Below, in pieces: positions 38,001 to 49,604 of a stretch of 64,000 bases of DNA. This DNA is from Diphasiastrum complanatum (taxonomy: Eukaryota; Streptophyta; Lycopodiopsida; Lycopodiales; Lycopodiaceae). Position 1 is the stretch's first letter. Each line of letters begins with the position of its first letter. The stretch spans positions 10,315,948 through 10,379,947 of the forward strand of contig CM055114.1 of assembly GCA_029204225.1 (NCBI GenBank). Reading direction: 5' to 3'. The notes beneath the pieces are model-generated. The model searched no databases and had not been told where the DNA came from. It saw only the letters and a list, made by a program, of their open reading frames with translations. The position numbers were made by a program, and so were the translations under genes.

Positions 38001-41000
38001 AGTTGTTGTGAAAAGCACAGTCCCGGAGGCATCCAAAAGGCTAGGGCAGCATCAGACTGATTGAAAATCTGTTGAGTGGGGGAGATTCTTACAATACTTC
38101 CTAGTTGTTGTAGAAAGTGCTATTTGTGTGAGAGGTTTGCCAAGAAATCTCTCATTTGTCTGTTTGGAGTACCACAAATCACACTAGATAGTATCTAGTA
38201 CTGTCATTCAGAGTTAGGAAGCTTCATACTTTTCACATTACTGATATCTGTCTGTTTGAATGATCACTCGTTTCAAGATGTAAGCAAAGAGGAGGCGGCG
38301 TAGCCGCCGCGCCAAAGTAGGGAATCTAGAATATTCCCTCTGAAAGTTCCTATATTCTCTCTTTTTCATATCCGTACCAATATCGGATCCAAGCGCGCTA
38401 GCTGAAGAGAAACCCGAGCTGTCGTACATCCGCGCTCCGGTCCGATATTGTCTGTACAGATACCGGATCCAAGCGCACGAGCTAAAGAAAATTTCGAGTA
38501 GTTGTACATCCGCGCTCCAGTCCGGTATCGCATGCTCCAATATCGGATCCACGCGCACAAGTTAAGGAGGATCCTGAGCAGCCGTACTTCCGCGCTCCAT
38601 TCCGATATCAGGTGTATAACCAAAAAAATATACAGTTTTGTGGTGTGATAAATTACTTGATCTGGACTCATCTGTTCAGTAATGGCAACTCTAAGCGAGA
38701 GTGTCCTCAATGAGTCAAGCAAATTGGAAGGAGCCAACAACTATGCAGTTTGGAAATTCAAACTGAAAAACATTTTGATGGAAAAGGAGCTATGGGAGAT
38801 CGTGACAGGTGAAGAGACAAGGCCAATGATTGAAGAAGATCAGCGGACATTTGACAGGAGAAAACGGAAAGCACAAAATGTCATCAGCTTATCAGTTAGA
38901 GATGCAATTATTCCCTACATTTCGGATTCAGAAGGACCAAAAGAAGCATGGGATACGTTGAAGGCATTGTTTGAGACCACAAACACATCTCGAGTGCTAT
39001 TCCTGAAGATGAAGCTGCACACATTGCAAATGGATGATGGTGCAACTGTTGCTGATCACCTACTAAAGATCAAAGAGATTCGTGACCAATTAGCAACACA
39101 GAGCGAGTACAAGATCGTGAGATCGTGCAGTTGACATTGAATAGTTTGAGTGAGTCACATCAAATGTTTGTGACAAGTATAGCCACAGGAGAAAATCTTC
39201 CAACCTATGAAGAGTTAGGTGGATTGCTTTTGCAGGAAGAACAACGTCAAGAGAACTTGAGTCATCGCAACAGGGGATTTGATCAAGCTCTTGCAGTGAG
39301 AGGACGTGTTGGCAGATTTGGTCGTGGAAGACACCAATCAGATGTTGAAATTCCCAAGAGAGTACCTAAATGGTACTTATCAGTCACACTAAGCTCCTTT
39401 TGAAGCACAATAGGCACACACTCTGAAGGTTTTTTTTTAAGTTTTAAAATAGTTATTTAAAAACACTCTGAACAATTTTTTCAAATATGATGAATACAAA
39501 GTTGTCTTTCATATGCATCCATTCCATACAATATAGAGAACGATGTCATGAAGTCCAAGAAAAGAGGTTGAACAATGTCTATGTTCAATTGTTATGATTT
39601 GCACGTGACATAAATTTCTTCTAGATAACTTTGAAGATTCGCTAAAACATTTCAGTGTGTACTCTTGCAGATGATTGAACGCTGCAAAGAAACACACTCT
39701 TCAAGCAATCAGGAAATGATTGCCAAACTTGTTGCTAGTATGCTTGCTTTGGCAGAAATGGAAAAAATGCACTGCAATTCATAGTTTTGAACATTTTTAA
39801 GAGCAGAATCCAAGGCAGATTATGTCCATTAAAAACAACAAGACCTTTTCGGTTGACTTAGTATGAACCAAGGCATCCACAAAAAAAATATCAGAGACGG
39901 AATAGAACACAATAAATCTATAGGAACTTTTAGGAGGAGATCAAAGCCCTTAATTTCCAGTCCTAAATGGGGTCTGCCTCATCACTGTTTACACTAAGGA
40001 AAGAATTTTCTGTGTTGTTCATTTATTAGGCCAGCATCCAGAATTTTCTGGTGACCTTTCCATCAACTTTAACAGTTGTTCATTTGTGGCTTGGCCTAAC
40101 AGAATCTGTATAACAAAAAAGATCACTAGAAAATTCATTCCCTTGAATAGGTATATCTCTTTAAACTTTTGGTTGCTCCATCATTTACAACTTGATATGA
40201 CTTATCCATGATTTCCATGACTACAGGTTTCTTGATAGATGGAAAAGGAGGTAATAGATACTTGAAGTCTAGAGACAGTAATGATAGCGCATGAAAATAG
40301 AACCATCAACTGATATTAAAACTGTACGTATAATTCCTCGAGTAAAAGTATATGAAATTATTGATATCGTTCACTTAAAAACATCTTGGGGAGTGACTTC
40401 ACAAGTTTAGTAGGTAGTCGAAGATCGCTTAAAGAACAAGCAGCCAAAACAATGTAACGACAGCGAACGGAACAATCACCTGAAATAGATATCTCTCCAG
40501 TATAAGGTACCCTGACTTTGACAGAGTCTACAGTCTGCTTGTATTGCAACTTGGCAGGCACCTGCACTCTGCAATTCCCTGGAAATTGCGAAACACAAGA
40601 GTTTTAGTCTGCTCACAAAGACGTAGTACAAAACATTATGCTATTTATACCTAGTGCGATACGAGATGTAGAGACTAAAGCGAAAGAAATCTGCACGCAG
40701 GCTGTGGAAAACACAGCGACAACGATAAACGTGCAATTCGCAACCCAAGACCCTGCATGTACAATATTGGAGGTAGAAGCTGCAACTGCTTGAGTACAGA
40801 ATTCACTTGCAATGGAGTGATTTTATTCAAATAAGTTGGCCAGGTATATTTTCAGTCATCAATCATTAACGTATAATTGTGAGACAATTTCAATCTGTTT
40901 TCTTTCTAGCGTCAGCGTTCGTGTATTGAAATAAGCATAACGCGACTGAAATAAATGTGAACTGCACAGAAAAGCACTTCTACAAAGTCATATCCTTGTA

Positions 41001-41188
41001 GCATAGAGGAAGCAGAACCTACAGAGCTCCATGAAGGCATAAAACTACCAACTAATGCGAAAGGCCACAGTTGATGTTAAACCGACCTGGTGACCATGAG
41101 CAAATCACACACATCCTAATACACAGAAGAGCTGAAGTCCTTTCATACCAATCAGGACAGATGTTGGAGGAGCGGCTTTGCGCTTCAT
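29064..41188 (-). CDS. BRCT-domain DNA-damage/chromatin protein with GNAT-like domain (16 exons)
   Basis: Reconstructed exons, 5' to 3' on the minus strand: 41,149-41,188; 40,480-40,578; 40,189-40,268; 36,019-36,157; 35,599-35,667; 35,365-35,444; 34,671-34,768; 34,448-34,499; 32,469-32,561; 32,023-32,133; 31,356-31,908; 30,710-31,263; 29,909-30,018; 29,684-29,742; 29,359-29,546; 29,064-29,264. All introns are GT-AG, phases agree at every junction, and the total of 2,526 bp gives 841 residues plus stop. Residues about 145-310 form an N-acetyltransferase-like fold: EVLKLYNEELPAMSYAANTG, the acetyl-CoA loop pattern QRKGYGA across exons 9/10, and TVFCWGDQESECFWI. A basic patch RPVRKRGRGRR (about 524-534) suits nuclear import or DNA contact. 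Two BRCT domains end the protein (about 640-710 with FVEKLGGSV and ECTHVITGEVRRTL; about 745-835 with SLAGGKV and ACEEDMSEALAAAKEG). The arrangement resembles Arabidopsis At3g21480-type BRCT repair proteins. Exons 5-16 are solid; exons 1-4 are inferred and less sure. Confidence 0.88.
36800..37040. repeat. TTCGAA-rich palindromic repeat in intron 3
   Basis: The stretch repeats CGGTTCAAAT, CAGTTCGAACTGG and AATCGGACCGATT words in both orientations. Several are self-complementary, so it can form hairpins. It may be a small non-autonomous element; no boundaries are clear. Confidence 0.35.
37466..37728 (+). mobile_element. 5' LTR of a truncated copia element in intron 3
   Basis: A short LTR ending GTTGACA at 37,728, directly before a primer site TGGTATCATAGC (37,729-37,740), one base off the usual TGGTATCAGAGC. 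The start is uncertain: TGTTAGAAATC at 37,466 or TGTTACACTTC at 37,492. No matching 3' LTR was seen. Confidence 0.6.
37915..38117 (+). repeat. Two ~101-bp tandem copies in the copia leader
   Basis: Units at 37,915-38,015 and 38,016-38,117 share CACAGTCCCGGAGGCATC, AGGGCAGCATCA and ACAATACTTCCTAGTTGTTG. They lie in the untranslated leader between the primer site and gag. Confidence 0.85.
38381..38618 (+). repeat. Three ~80-bp tandem units in the copia leader
   Basis: Units begin at 38,381, 38,461 and 38,541, each with TATCGGATCCAAGCGC-like and CATCCGCGCTCC-like segments. They sit about 60 bp before the gag start codon. Confidence 0.85.
38682..39403 (+). pseudogene. Copia gag fragment, antisense in the BRCT gene
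   Basis: Starts MATLSESVLNESSKLEGANN and contains YAVWKFKLKNILMEKELWEI and SRVLFLKMKLHTLQMDDGA, the UBN2-type gag of plant copia elements. It is similar to the gag at 46,962-47,612. A frameshift near 39,120 separates it from the C-terminal part (LPTYEELGGLLLQEEQRQEN). The element is cut off soon after about 39,400; no zinc knuckle or pol follows. It lies in intron 3 of the BRCT gene on the opposite strand. Confidence 0.8.
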
Positions 41189-44100
41189 GGTAGCTGTCGT
41201 CTCCGGAGCAATACAGCCAAAGAAAGATGTAGCAGATTATTCCTTGCACGCTTTTTGACAGATTATGAATGGAGCAATCAAGGCCAGAAAGCAAATCCAA
41301 ACAGAGATTCCAGTACAGAAACCCGCACTTATATCAAGCAGATTATAAAATCTACTTTCTGACTCTGTGAGCCGCTTATGGACGGAAAAGGACTAGCGCA
41401 AAGAAATTCAACCGAAGAGCACACGATATAGAATGAAACAATCAGACAGAGGAATGATCATTGCTATGAATACATAGTCACGGAAAGCAACCAGATCTTA
41501 GTGAAATAATGAAGGACTGATGATTTGGATGCGACAGAATTGTGTGTTTGGATCGCAAATATTTGAGGAGAAAGCGAAAGGAGATGAATAGTGTTCGATC
41601 AAAAGGAAGCGCTCGCGCCTACTAGTCTAAAGGGGTTCAAATTTTTGAAAATGGCGCCAATTAAGCACCACCCTTCTTCAAAAAACCTTAGGCAATAAGG
41701 AGCTCTTTCCCCACCTAGGTCATTTTTGCACAAGTTGTGCATCACCCTACGTCATTCTTGCACCTGAGAGAACGGGTGACCCGATGATTTTTCCAGTACT
41801 TGCAAACCCCCTCACCCGTTGAGCAACCAGAGCTGTTGCCTGACGACGTCAGTTTGCCTGGGTGAGGGAGTGAACATGGAAAGGCGTTCAAGGGCGTCCC
41901 CATGTGGCCTCATCCCTTTGATCCCAAATTTAGGGAGAGCTTTTCTATGTGAGCAAGTGATGGACATGACACAATTTTTCTATGTCAACGAGATTCTCTT
42001 GATGACACCTACATTTCGCTTTATCCCATGATATACGTTTTGTTTCAATTGAAAGCTTATAGATATCATGGTTGTTTGGATTTCGTCCAAAATCTGTGCA
42101 TATGTGACCTTCAAAATGAAAAGCTAGGGTTACCGAATTGGCATTCCCTACATATTTTGCATGCAAAATATGCCATACATAGTGGAGCAAGTGGGCGAGC
42201 ACTTTTTGCTCCCTAACTAATCTCAAAGATGGCAACTTCAAAATCCGCCACCCTTGACCTTTACATTCATCTCCAGTAACCTCTTTCTTGTGCCAAAATC
42301 ACAAAAGTGGTGATTTGCAAACTCTGGTTATGGACAACCTATGATTCACCATTGCATCAACCCGATTGGTGGGTGTAACAAAGGGTAGACACTATGGGAG
42401 GATGGGAAGACTCTATATGTTATCTTGACTTAGACTCACATGTCCCCAAATTCTAGATCGTCCATCAATGAGGACATGCCCTAAGTTTCAAGTGAGAGCT
42501 AAAAGTGATCATGCCCCATATTCAAAATGGATATCTAGATGGTTCAAAGGTGTTAAGAAGGGCTTGATTTGTCACCATATTGCACTCGAGGTGACTGGGA
42601 CTTTTTGTCATGTAGGGGCAACTTAAGGTGATTATTTGTACCTAGGGACATTGCCCATATTGTTGAGTCAGCAAGGGCAACTTAAGGAAAATCAACCAAT
42701 CTTGTTGCAAGACATCTCAAAAAATGCAGCTTTGAGAAAAAGTGGTGGAATAAAATGAAAACATGCAATATCATATCCACAATAAAAGAACAAATGTGGA
42801 AAGTTTTCTTTGTAGAGCCTAGAATTAAGGTAAGGCAATATTTCACAAGTAAAAGGAAAAAGCGTTGAATACTTTTTACCACGAAAAACCTAAGTTCATT
42901 GTGGAAGATGTTGAAATATGAGGACCAAATTGTAGAAAAATCAAAAGAATGATCCCACTTAAGATTAGAAAATTAAATAGTTCTATCAATGACTTGAATA
43001 AAAGGTTGAGGTATTTGAGAGAAGAGGCATGGAGGAGAGGGTTCCAACAATCAAGAAGATAAGTATCGAGGTCAAGAAGGAACAATCATCCCCATCGTAG
43101 TGGGGTGCATGGGTAGAGTTGTTGATTCCCACCGTAAAGGTGCAACCTCATGTCCCAATTGTTGTGTAGTGACATCTAAGGAGCAAGGCCCCGTAAATGG
43201 CATTACCAGATTATATATGTTGTATCTAACAATCACTAGTTGCTTAACATGTATGCAAAAAAAAATGGACAATCAATATCTTCCATATTTATTTTTGAGT
43301 CATAATACATATTTCCATTTCTAATTTCTTTCTATTGATTTAGATCTAGAAGCCTTGCACGAGCTCTAGCAACACCTTCAACTTGTTGTTACATAAAGAA
43401 ATCAATATCATTAGCATAAAAAATTTGTATCGCCATGTTTCCGCCTCAAAAAATTTGCATATGTCTTAGAGTGAGCTATGAAGTTCTCAAAACAATGACT
43501 TGCAATTGAGACCAATAAACAATCTCAAATCTAGCTTGCCTTGGCAAGAGGTTGTGGTATTTGAGGGAAGAGGCCTAGAGGAGAGGGTTCCAACAATCAA
43601 GAGGAATATCAGGGGTCAAGAAAGGACAATCAATATCTCCATATTTTTAAAAACCACTTAACTCTCAATACATTTGTGTATCTCCATGGTTTCCACCTCA
43701 AAGAATTTGCATATGTCTTAGAGTGGGCTATGAAGTTATCAAAACAATGACTTGAGATGAATAAACAATCTCAAATCTAGCTTGACTTGGCAAGAACTCC
43801 ACTTGGCACATAGATCTATGATCAAACTCCGATCTAATGGTGCAACCACCTTTTAAGACCTATAAACAAAGATTATGGCTTCCTATGAAGTCATAGAACA
43901 CCATTCATTGAAGGTACAAACTATAAACTACCACCACAAAACAATGTCTTGGAAAGTAGCAAAACTCAAGCTCTCATAATAATCACAATGAGAAGTAGAT
44001 TGGTTTTTGTAAGAGTTTGCCTCAAATCTAAAATTTACGGTTCGAACTACAACCCTAAAACTCACATCAAACCCTGTTATGACCATAACCCTAACTTCGT

Positions 44101-44549
44101 ATACATGATGAGGCCCATTTCCTACCAAACAACATGCTATTTCGAAACCTGAGTTTGACTCTATGTAAGGTGTAGAATCCTCTCCGTGTGAAAAGTGATT
44201 ATGTGTCTTAAATAATAAAAATTCATCATGTCTAACATCCTTAATGATTTATTCAAGCGGGTATGCCAAATCATGATCATGTGAAGAGAATATTCTTCAA
44301 GCTAACTTGTGCCAAATTCTCATGGCAAACTCATAATGTATTGTAAATAGTCTTCTACAAACTTGTAGTGCAGTATATCTTGTTTATCATCACAATAATA
44401 GTGATATGCTCAAGGCCTCTAGGTAACCTCGATCAAGGGTTCTCCTTTGTCATGTTTGGCAAAGGTCGCCTTTTCTTATAATCTTTTTGGGAGTATTGAA
44501 GTGCTATATGCCACAACTATTTCCTACATTTAGATTAGTGGCTTATTTT
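41189..44549. other. BRCT gene 5' region and intergenic DNA, no other gene
   Basis: The first few hundred bases should hold the 5' leader and promoter of the BRCT gene. Beyond about 41,700 no gene is seen. Two segments are duplicated close together: GGAGAGGGTTCCAACAATCA occurs near 43,032 and 43,575, and AATTTGCATATGTCTTAGAG near 43,450 and 43,695. This indicates an old local duplication of about 250-550 bp spacing. Confidence 0.45.
41653..41660 (-). promoter_or_regulatory. E2F-type site upstream of the BRCT gene
   Basis: The minus strand reads TTGGCGCC, matching the E2F/DP consensus TTSSCGCS, about 465 bp upstream of the proposed start codon. Plant DNA repair and replication genes are often E2F targets, so the site fits the predicted product. 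Motif match only. Confidence 0.4.
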
Positions 44550-44994
44550 TGTTACATCCACGTCCTACATATAGAATTTGGCATAATCCTAGACTTGGAC
44601 ACATAGGTACTTCACTGCTCGAGATTATTGGTTACGTCATGTCATTTCAAACGAGTCCAGTAAGGTAATTAATAACCTTCTGAGGCCCATACACACTAAT
44701 TGGAGCTAGTACATGGTTTAGGACAGTCAATACCTGTGGAGTATCAATAGCAATGGAATTTCTCAATTGAGGAGTTTATGCCTTGCATGACTGCATGCAC
44801 ATGAAGGACAAGGGCCTATATAGCCCTTGGAAACTCACCCTACTCCATCATTCCTTTGGTTATTCAATGTCAGGTCCTCTCACTCTACTCTTGGAGATTG
44901 ATCGGTTGCTTCTACTTGGTTGGGTGGTTTACTCCACAATGTGGTCTCTTGTGTTTCGACTTCTAAGTAGGATCTTGAGGAGCTTTCCCTTACA
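44550..44994 (+). mobile_element. 5' LTR of gypsy element E
   Basis: About 445 bp from TGTTACATCCACG to CCCTTACA, followed after one base by the primer site TGGTATCAGAGC (44,996-45,007). The start is chosen from the TG and the usual LTR opening. The matching 3' LTR is not seen, so the left boundary is tentative. Confidence 0.6.
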
Positions 44995-45007
44995 TTGGTA
45001 TCAGAGC

Positions 45008-45448
45008 AAGGCTTACAAGGATAAGAGAATTTGGAGTGGTGAAGCTTTTTATCAAATTTTTGGTGTAGATCAATTGGTATTCTCATTCAGGTGGAGAACA
45101 AGGTTCCAAGCGGGTGAATTCTCCTAGTTTCCATTTGCATGTTGTTAAGATCCATCTCTTTCGACTTTCTCTAGGGATTTATGGAAGATTGTCCATGATG
45201 GAAGCCAATTTGTAATGCTTTTTTGTAGTTTTTGCTTACGTAGCTCAAATATTTGGTAGATCTAAAATTTTCAAAAAGTGTAATTTCATTTTAGGGATCG
45301 TTAATGATGGATGCATGCCGATTCTTTTTATGATTTACAATTCTAGGCTATGTTTTTGGTCAAAAATTGCTTGTTTTTCATGATTTTTTACTAGAAATTG
45401 ATAGTAAGAGCTAAAATCCAGAAAGATCATATCATGTTAATGGCTATA
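45008..45448 (+). other. Leader of gypsy element E, interrupted by copia D
   Basis: Non-coding leader after the primer site. The copia D insertion splits it at CTATA (45,444-45,448, repeated at 51,441-51,445). It resumes at 51,446. Confidence 0.55.
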
Positions 45449-45700
45449 AGTTAAAATAGAAATGATCGACTTATACAGTGCTTTCTTATTTCGACGGCAC
45501 CACGTGTGCTTAGTTCTAGAATTATCGGGCCGTCTTTCTTTTACGAGCCCTTCGAGTGCTTTTAAGCAACTCTATCTTTGTACTTACTGATTAGTTGAAC
45601 ATACAGTTTGTAGAGAGCAATTCTGTTGTCTTGTCTTGTTGCACTTGACGGTGTGCTGTGGTGATTGATCTGGTCGGGTGTTTAAACTAATTTCTTAACT
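45449..45700 (+). mobile_element. 5' LTR of copia D
   Basis: 252 bp, AGTTAAAATAG...TTCTTAACT. The TGGTATCAGAGC primer site (45,701-45,712) abuts it with no spacer. Confidence 0.92.
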
Positions 45701-46961
45701 TGGTATCAGAGCCCTTGGTGGCTTGAATCATCGGACAAGAGCAGAGAGCTGCGAATTCACGACGGTTTGTTGGCTAGGAAGCACAAAACCGAGTCTGTGG
45801 AGATTCGTGGAATAGCTCAAAACTGTAAGAAGACTCAGAGGCAGGAGATTGTCGGCTGAATCAGAGGGCAAGCAAAGATTGAAGCTGGAAATCCTTCTGA
45901 AGGGTTGCGTGGCGTTTGTGATTGGTTTGAATCCAATTGAACACCGTTTGAAGAGCGATTTGGAGCAGAATCTTGCTTGTTGTAGGGCGACCTCAGAGGG
46001 ATAGGTAGCTGCTCAGATAGATTCTCAAGAAGATCAGATAAAGCCCAAAAATATTTTCTTCTTTGACAGCTAGGGCTTCAAGAAGGGAAAAAGCATTTCT
46101 CTCTCAAAATAAATCCGTTTTTTAAGCTGTGAAGAGCCAGGAGTGGGTGCCCTGCTACTGTTGCGGATGTGTGGAGAGGCCGTGGGCGGCCGTGGATCAG
46201 CCAGCGAGCTGGAGTGAAGCAAACAGAACTTTCATAGCTTGTATGTAAGGGCTTGGGGCTGCCATCGCTGGAAAAGAAAGTAGGAGGAGCTCGGGACAGC
46301 TTGCGCGCGCCCATCAAAAAGAGGCCCATAGCGTTCGGAAGGGGCCCATGGATATAAGTGTGGGGATCAATGCGCAGATGCAGTTGTAGCCATCGGATCT
46401 CATAGAGTTTACATCCACGATAGAGATTGCAAGAGGGAGAGCGACTGGGAGCCGCAAGATTGAGAATCACCCCTAGATGGGCTTTGAAAGGGTCCTGAAG
46501 ATCTGAAGGGCAAAGGCACCCTTCTTTTCATTAAAAATTTTCAAAGTGAAAAAATTGTTGGGTCCCAAGTTTTGTGAAAGGTAAAGTTTCTTCATACTGA
46601 AGAAACAGTTCAAAAACCCAAATTGCCCTTATTTTCACCTCCTTTAGCCTATTTTGGCCAAACAAAAGGCTATAGCCTCCAAACGAAGGGCACCCTAACT
46701 GTACCTGCAAGTACAATATGCCAAAATAGAGTAATTGTCATGGAGAAAGTGTTCGGAGCACGCCAGAAGTGATTTCACCATTCCACTGGGCAGGTAGTTG
46801 GGAGTTGGTGACGAGAAGCATTTCGGAAAGCGACGCCAGTTTGGCGAAAGAGCGGCAGGTGGCCTGGTAAGCCAAAAATTGCAGATCATTATTTTTTATT
46901 TCTGACATCACGGTTGGCTTCGGCATACACTTTATAGCCTACAGGTAGAGTTTCAAGCAGT

Positions 46962-47850
46962 TTGGAGATGATAAACATCAATGAGGCAATTTTGGGCGAT
47001 GCAAGCAAACTTGATGGGGCTTCTAAGTACAACATCTGGAAATTCAAAATGAAGAGCATTTTGATGGAGAAAGAGTTATGGGAGATTATGGCAGGTCTTG
47101 AAGTCCGGCCAAATACCACTCCAGGTGATATGAGGGCCTTTGATAAAAAGGCGCAGAGAGCATTGTCCTTGATCAATCTTTCAGTGAAAGACCATGTGAT
47201 CACTCATATAAGTGATGCCATGATGCCTAGGGGAGCTTGGGAAGCTCTTAGAATGCAATTTCAAACTTGCAATCCAGCTCGGGCCATGTTCTTGAAGTCG
47301 AGATTGAACGCAATAAGGATGGGAGAAAGTGAATCAGTGGGATCTTTCTTCACCAGAATAAAGGAGCTGAGAGATCAACTTGTGGCAATTGGAGAACCAA
47401 TTAGGGACATTGAATTGGTACATACCATAATGAGTGGTGTCTCGGAAGGATTACAAATGTTTGTAAGCGACATTGCTTCGAGGGAGAGGTTGCCTACTTT
47501 TGAAGACTTCCACATAATCATGTTGCAGGAAGAGCAGCGTCGCGAAGTGGTGAAGTCAAGGCAAACCCCACAGGAGGATCAAGCCTTGCTTGCTAAAGGC
47601 AAGCAGAAATGAGGGAAGAGGATTTCCAAGAAATCATAAGGATGATGATGACGAGGGAGAGTCATCATCAAAGGCGAAAAAGAAGAAAGACAAATGTTAC
47701 TATTGCCACAAACTGGGTCATTGGGCACGTGAGTGTTACAAGAAGAAAGCGGACATAAAGGCAAGAAAAGTGACGCAACAAGGCAACATTGTCGAAGATG
47801 ATGTAGAAGATAACGCGACAAGTGTCTTCTCATCGACATTGGCATCCTAG
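46962..47850 (+). pseudogene. Copia D gag with zinc knuckle
   Basis: Starts MEMININEAILGDASKLDGA at 46,962. The UBN2-type gag core includes NIWKFKMKSILMEKELWEIM and FFTRIKELRDQLVAIGEP. A frameshift near 47,600 moves the reading to the frame holding the CCHC zinc knuckle CYYCHKLGHWAREC (about 47,695-47,740), which packages the element RNA. A stop at 47,848 separates it from the protease. Confidence 0.88.
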
Positions 47851-49604
47851 GTTGATGATGGTGCCAGATGGTTCATAGATTCAGCTGCCACAAGGCATAT
47901 GACCGAAAAAAGTGATTGGTTTGAGAAATTCTCACCAATCCATGATGGGGATAAGGTCACTCAAGTCAATGGGGAGGAATGCCAAATACAGGGTGTGGGC
48001 AATGTACATGTGCAGTTTACTGATGGTAAAATCAAGAACATCTTTAATGTGCTTTATGTTCCTGGACTCAAAAAGAGTTTGCTTTATGTTGGAGTAATGG
48101 CTAATCAACATCTTAAGGTTGAATTTGTCAAGGATGGATGCCTTATGAGGGATATGAACCACAACCATAAAGTGGTGGCGAAAGGTTATAGAGATAGTAA
48201 CTGTGGCCTTTATAAATTGGATGCTGCAAAACCAGAAGAATATGGTTTGGCTATCTCAACAACATCTCAATCTGAGTTGTGGCACAGAAGACTTGGTCAT
48301 TTGAACTATGGGAACTTGAGATTGATGGCGAAGCTAAAGATGGTAATAGGATTACCGACATTGCAGGATGATCATCATGCAATATGTGAAGGATGCATCA
48401 TGGGAAAGCATCATAGGCAGACATTCAAGAAAGGTGGAGCTGCAACAGCTAAGAAACCGCTGGAACTCATTCACAGTGACCTGTGCAGCCCAATAAAGAC
48501 TATGTCATTGGGAAAAGCATATTATTTTATGACTTTCATAGATGATTACTCTAGGAGGACATGGATTTATTTCTTGAAGAAGAAATCCGACGCTTTTGCT
48601 CGTTCCAAGGAGTTCAATACTTTGGTAGAGAACCAACTGGATGCACGCATTAAAGTGCTAAGATTTGATAGAGGGAGCAAATACAAATCTGATGATTTTG
48701 AGGACTTTTGCAAAGAACACGGCATCAAAAGACAATTCACACAGTCACACACGCCGCATAGTAATGGTGTAGCTGAAAGGAAAAATAGGACTATTATGGA
48801 GAGTGCACGCTCCATGATGAAGCAAATGGGCTTGACCGATTCACTTTGGTCAGAAGCATGCAATGCGGCAACGTTCAGAAGCCCTACAGTTGCAGTTCCA
48901 AATGTGACTCCCAAAGAAGCATTTTCTGGAATAAAGCCAAAAAAATTGACAAGTTTCGTGTCATTGGATGTAAGGCCTATGTACATGTGCCAAAGGAGGA
49001 GCAAAAGAAACTTGATGCCAAAGCAATCAAGTGTATCTTCGTCGGTTATGACGAGAGGACAAAGACATACAAGTGTTTTGATCCTATAATAAACAAGATT
49101 CACATTAGCAAAGATGTGATCTTTGATGAGACGCATAGGTATGAAGATGAAGACCATGCAAACGGTGAAAGCATCAAAAGACTTCCCACTATTTTGGAAG
49201 AAGAAGATGAAGAAGACGCTCCATAAGATGATGCACATGAAGATGAGAGTCGAGAGGGCGAGTATGAAAGGACACCACCTATTCAAGAGCCTAGGGGGAG
49301 GTACTTGCCAATAGGAGCAATAAAGGAAAAACCGGTTGGAAGTAAGAGACATTACTTGGAGACTCCTTGGAATACATACTCTCCACGTAGTGTATCACCT
49401 GAATCTAAGATACCAAAATGGTATGAGAAGATCATGAAGGACGCAAAGCTAAATCAATCAGGATCTAGCACACAAGGAGAAGTAAGAAGATCAACGCGGG
49501 AAAGGAAGTCTCCCGATCGTTATCATGTGAACTATGCCCTAATGAGTGACATTTTGAAGTGTCGAGAGCCATCAACCTTTGATGAGGCAAAAGATCACAA
49601 ATAG
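47851..49604 (+). pseudogene. Copia D protease and integrase
   Basis: The aspartic protease site is WFIDSAATRHMT at about 47,869-47,905; the usual DSGAS loop is changed to DSAAT. Integrase follows: LWHRRLGHLN with the HHCC zinc module closing at CEGCIMGKH, then the DDE core with HSDLCSP, RFDRGSKYKSDDF and HSNGVAERKNRT. A frameshift at about 48,955 shifts the C-terminal region (FRVIGCKAYVHVP, IFVGYDERTKTYKCFDP), and stops occur at 49,224 and 49,602. Gene order PR-IN-RT-RH is typical of Ty1/copia. Confidence 0.88.

Noticed and set aside
40640-40757. Open stretch with splice-like borders between BRCT exons 1 and 2
   Set aside because: Its phase does not connect exon 1 to exon 2, whereas joining exon 1 directly to 40,578 keeps the frame.
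48567-49352. 261-codon minus-strand frame
   Set aside because: It lies wholly opposite copia D integrase, whose plus-strand motifs are clear; the minus frame is a shadow.
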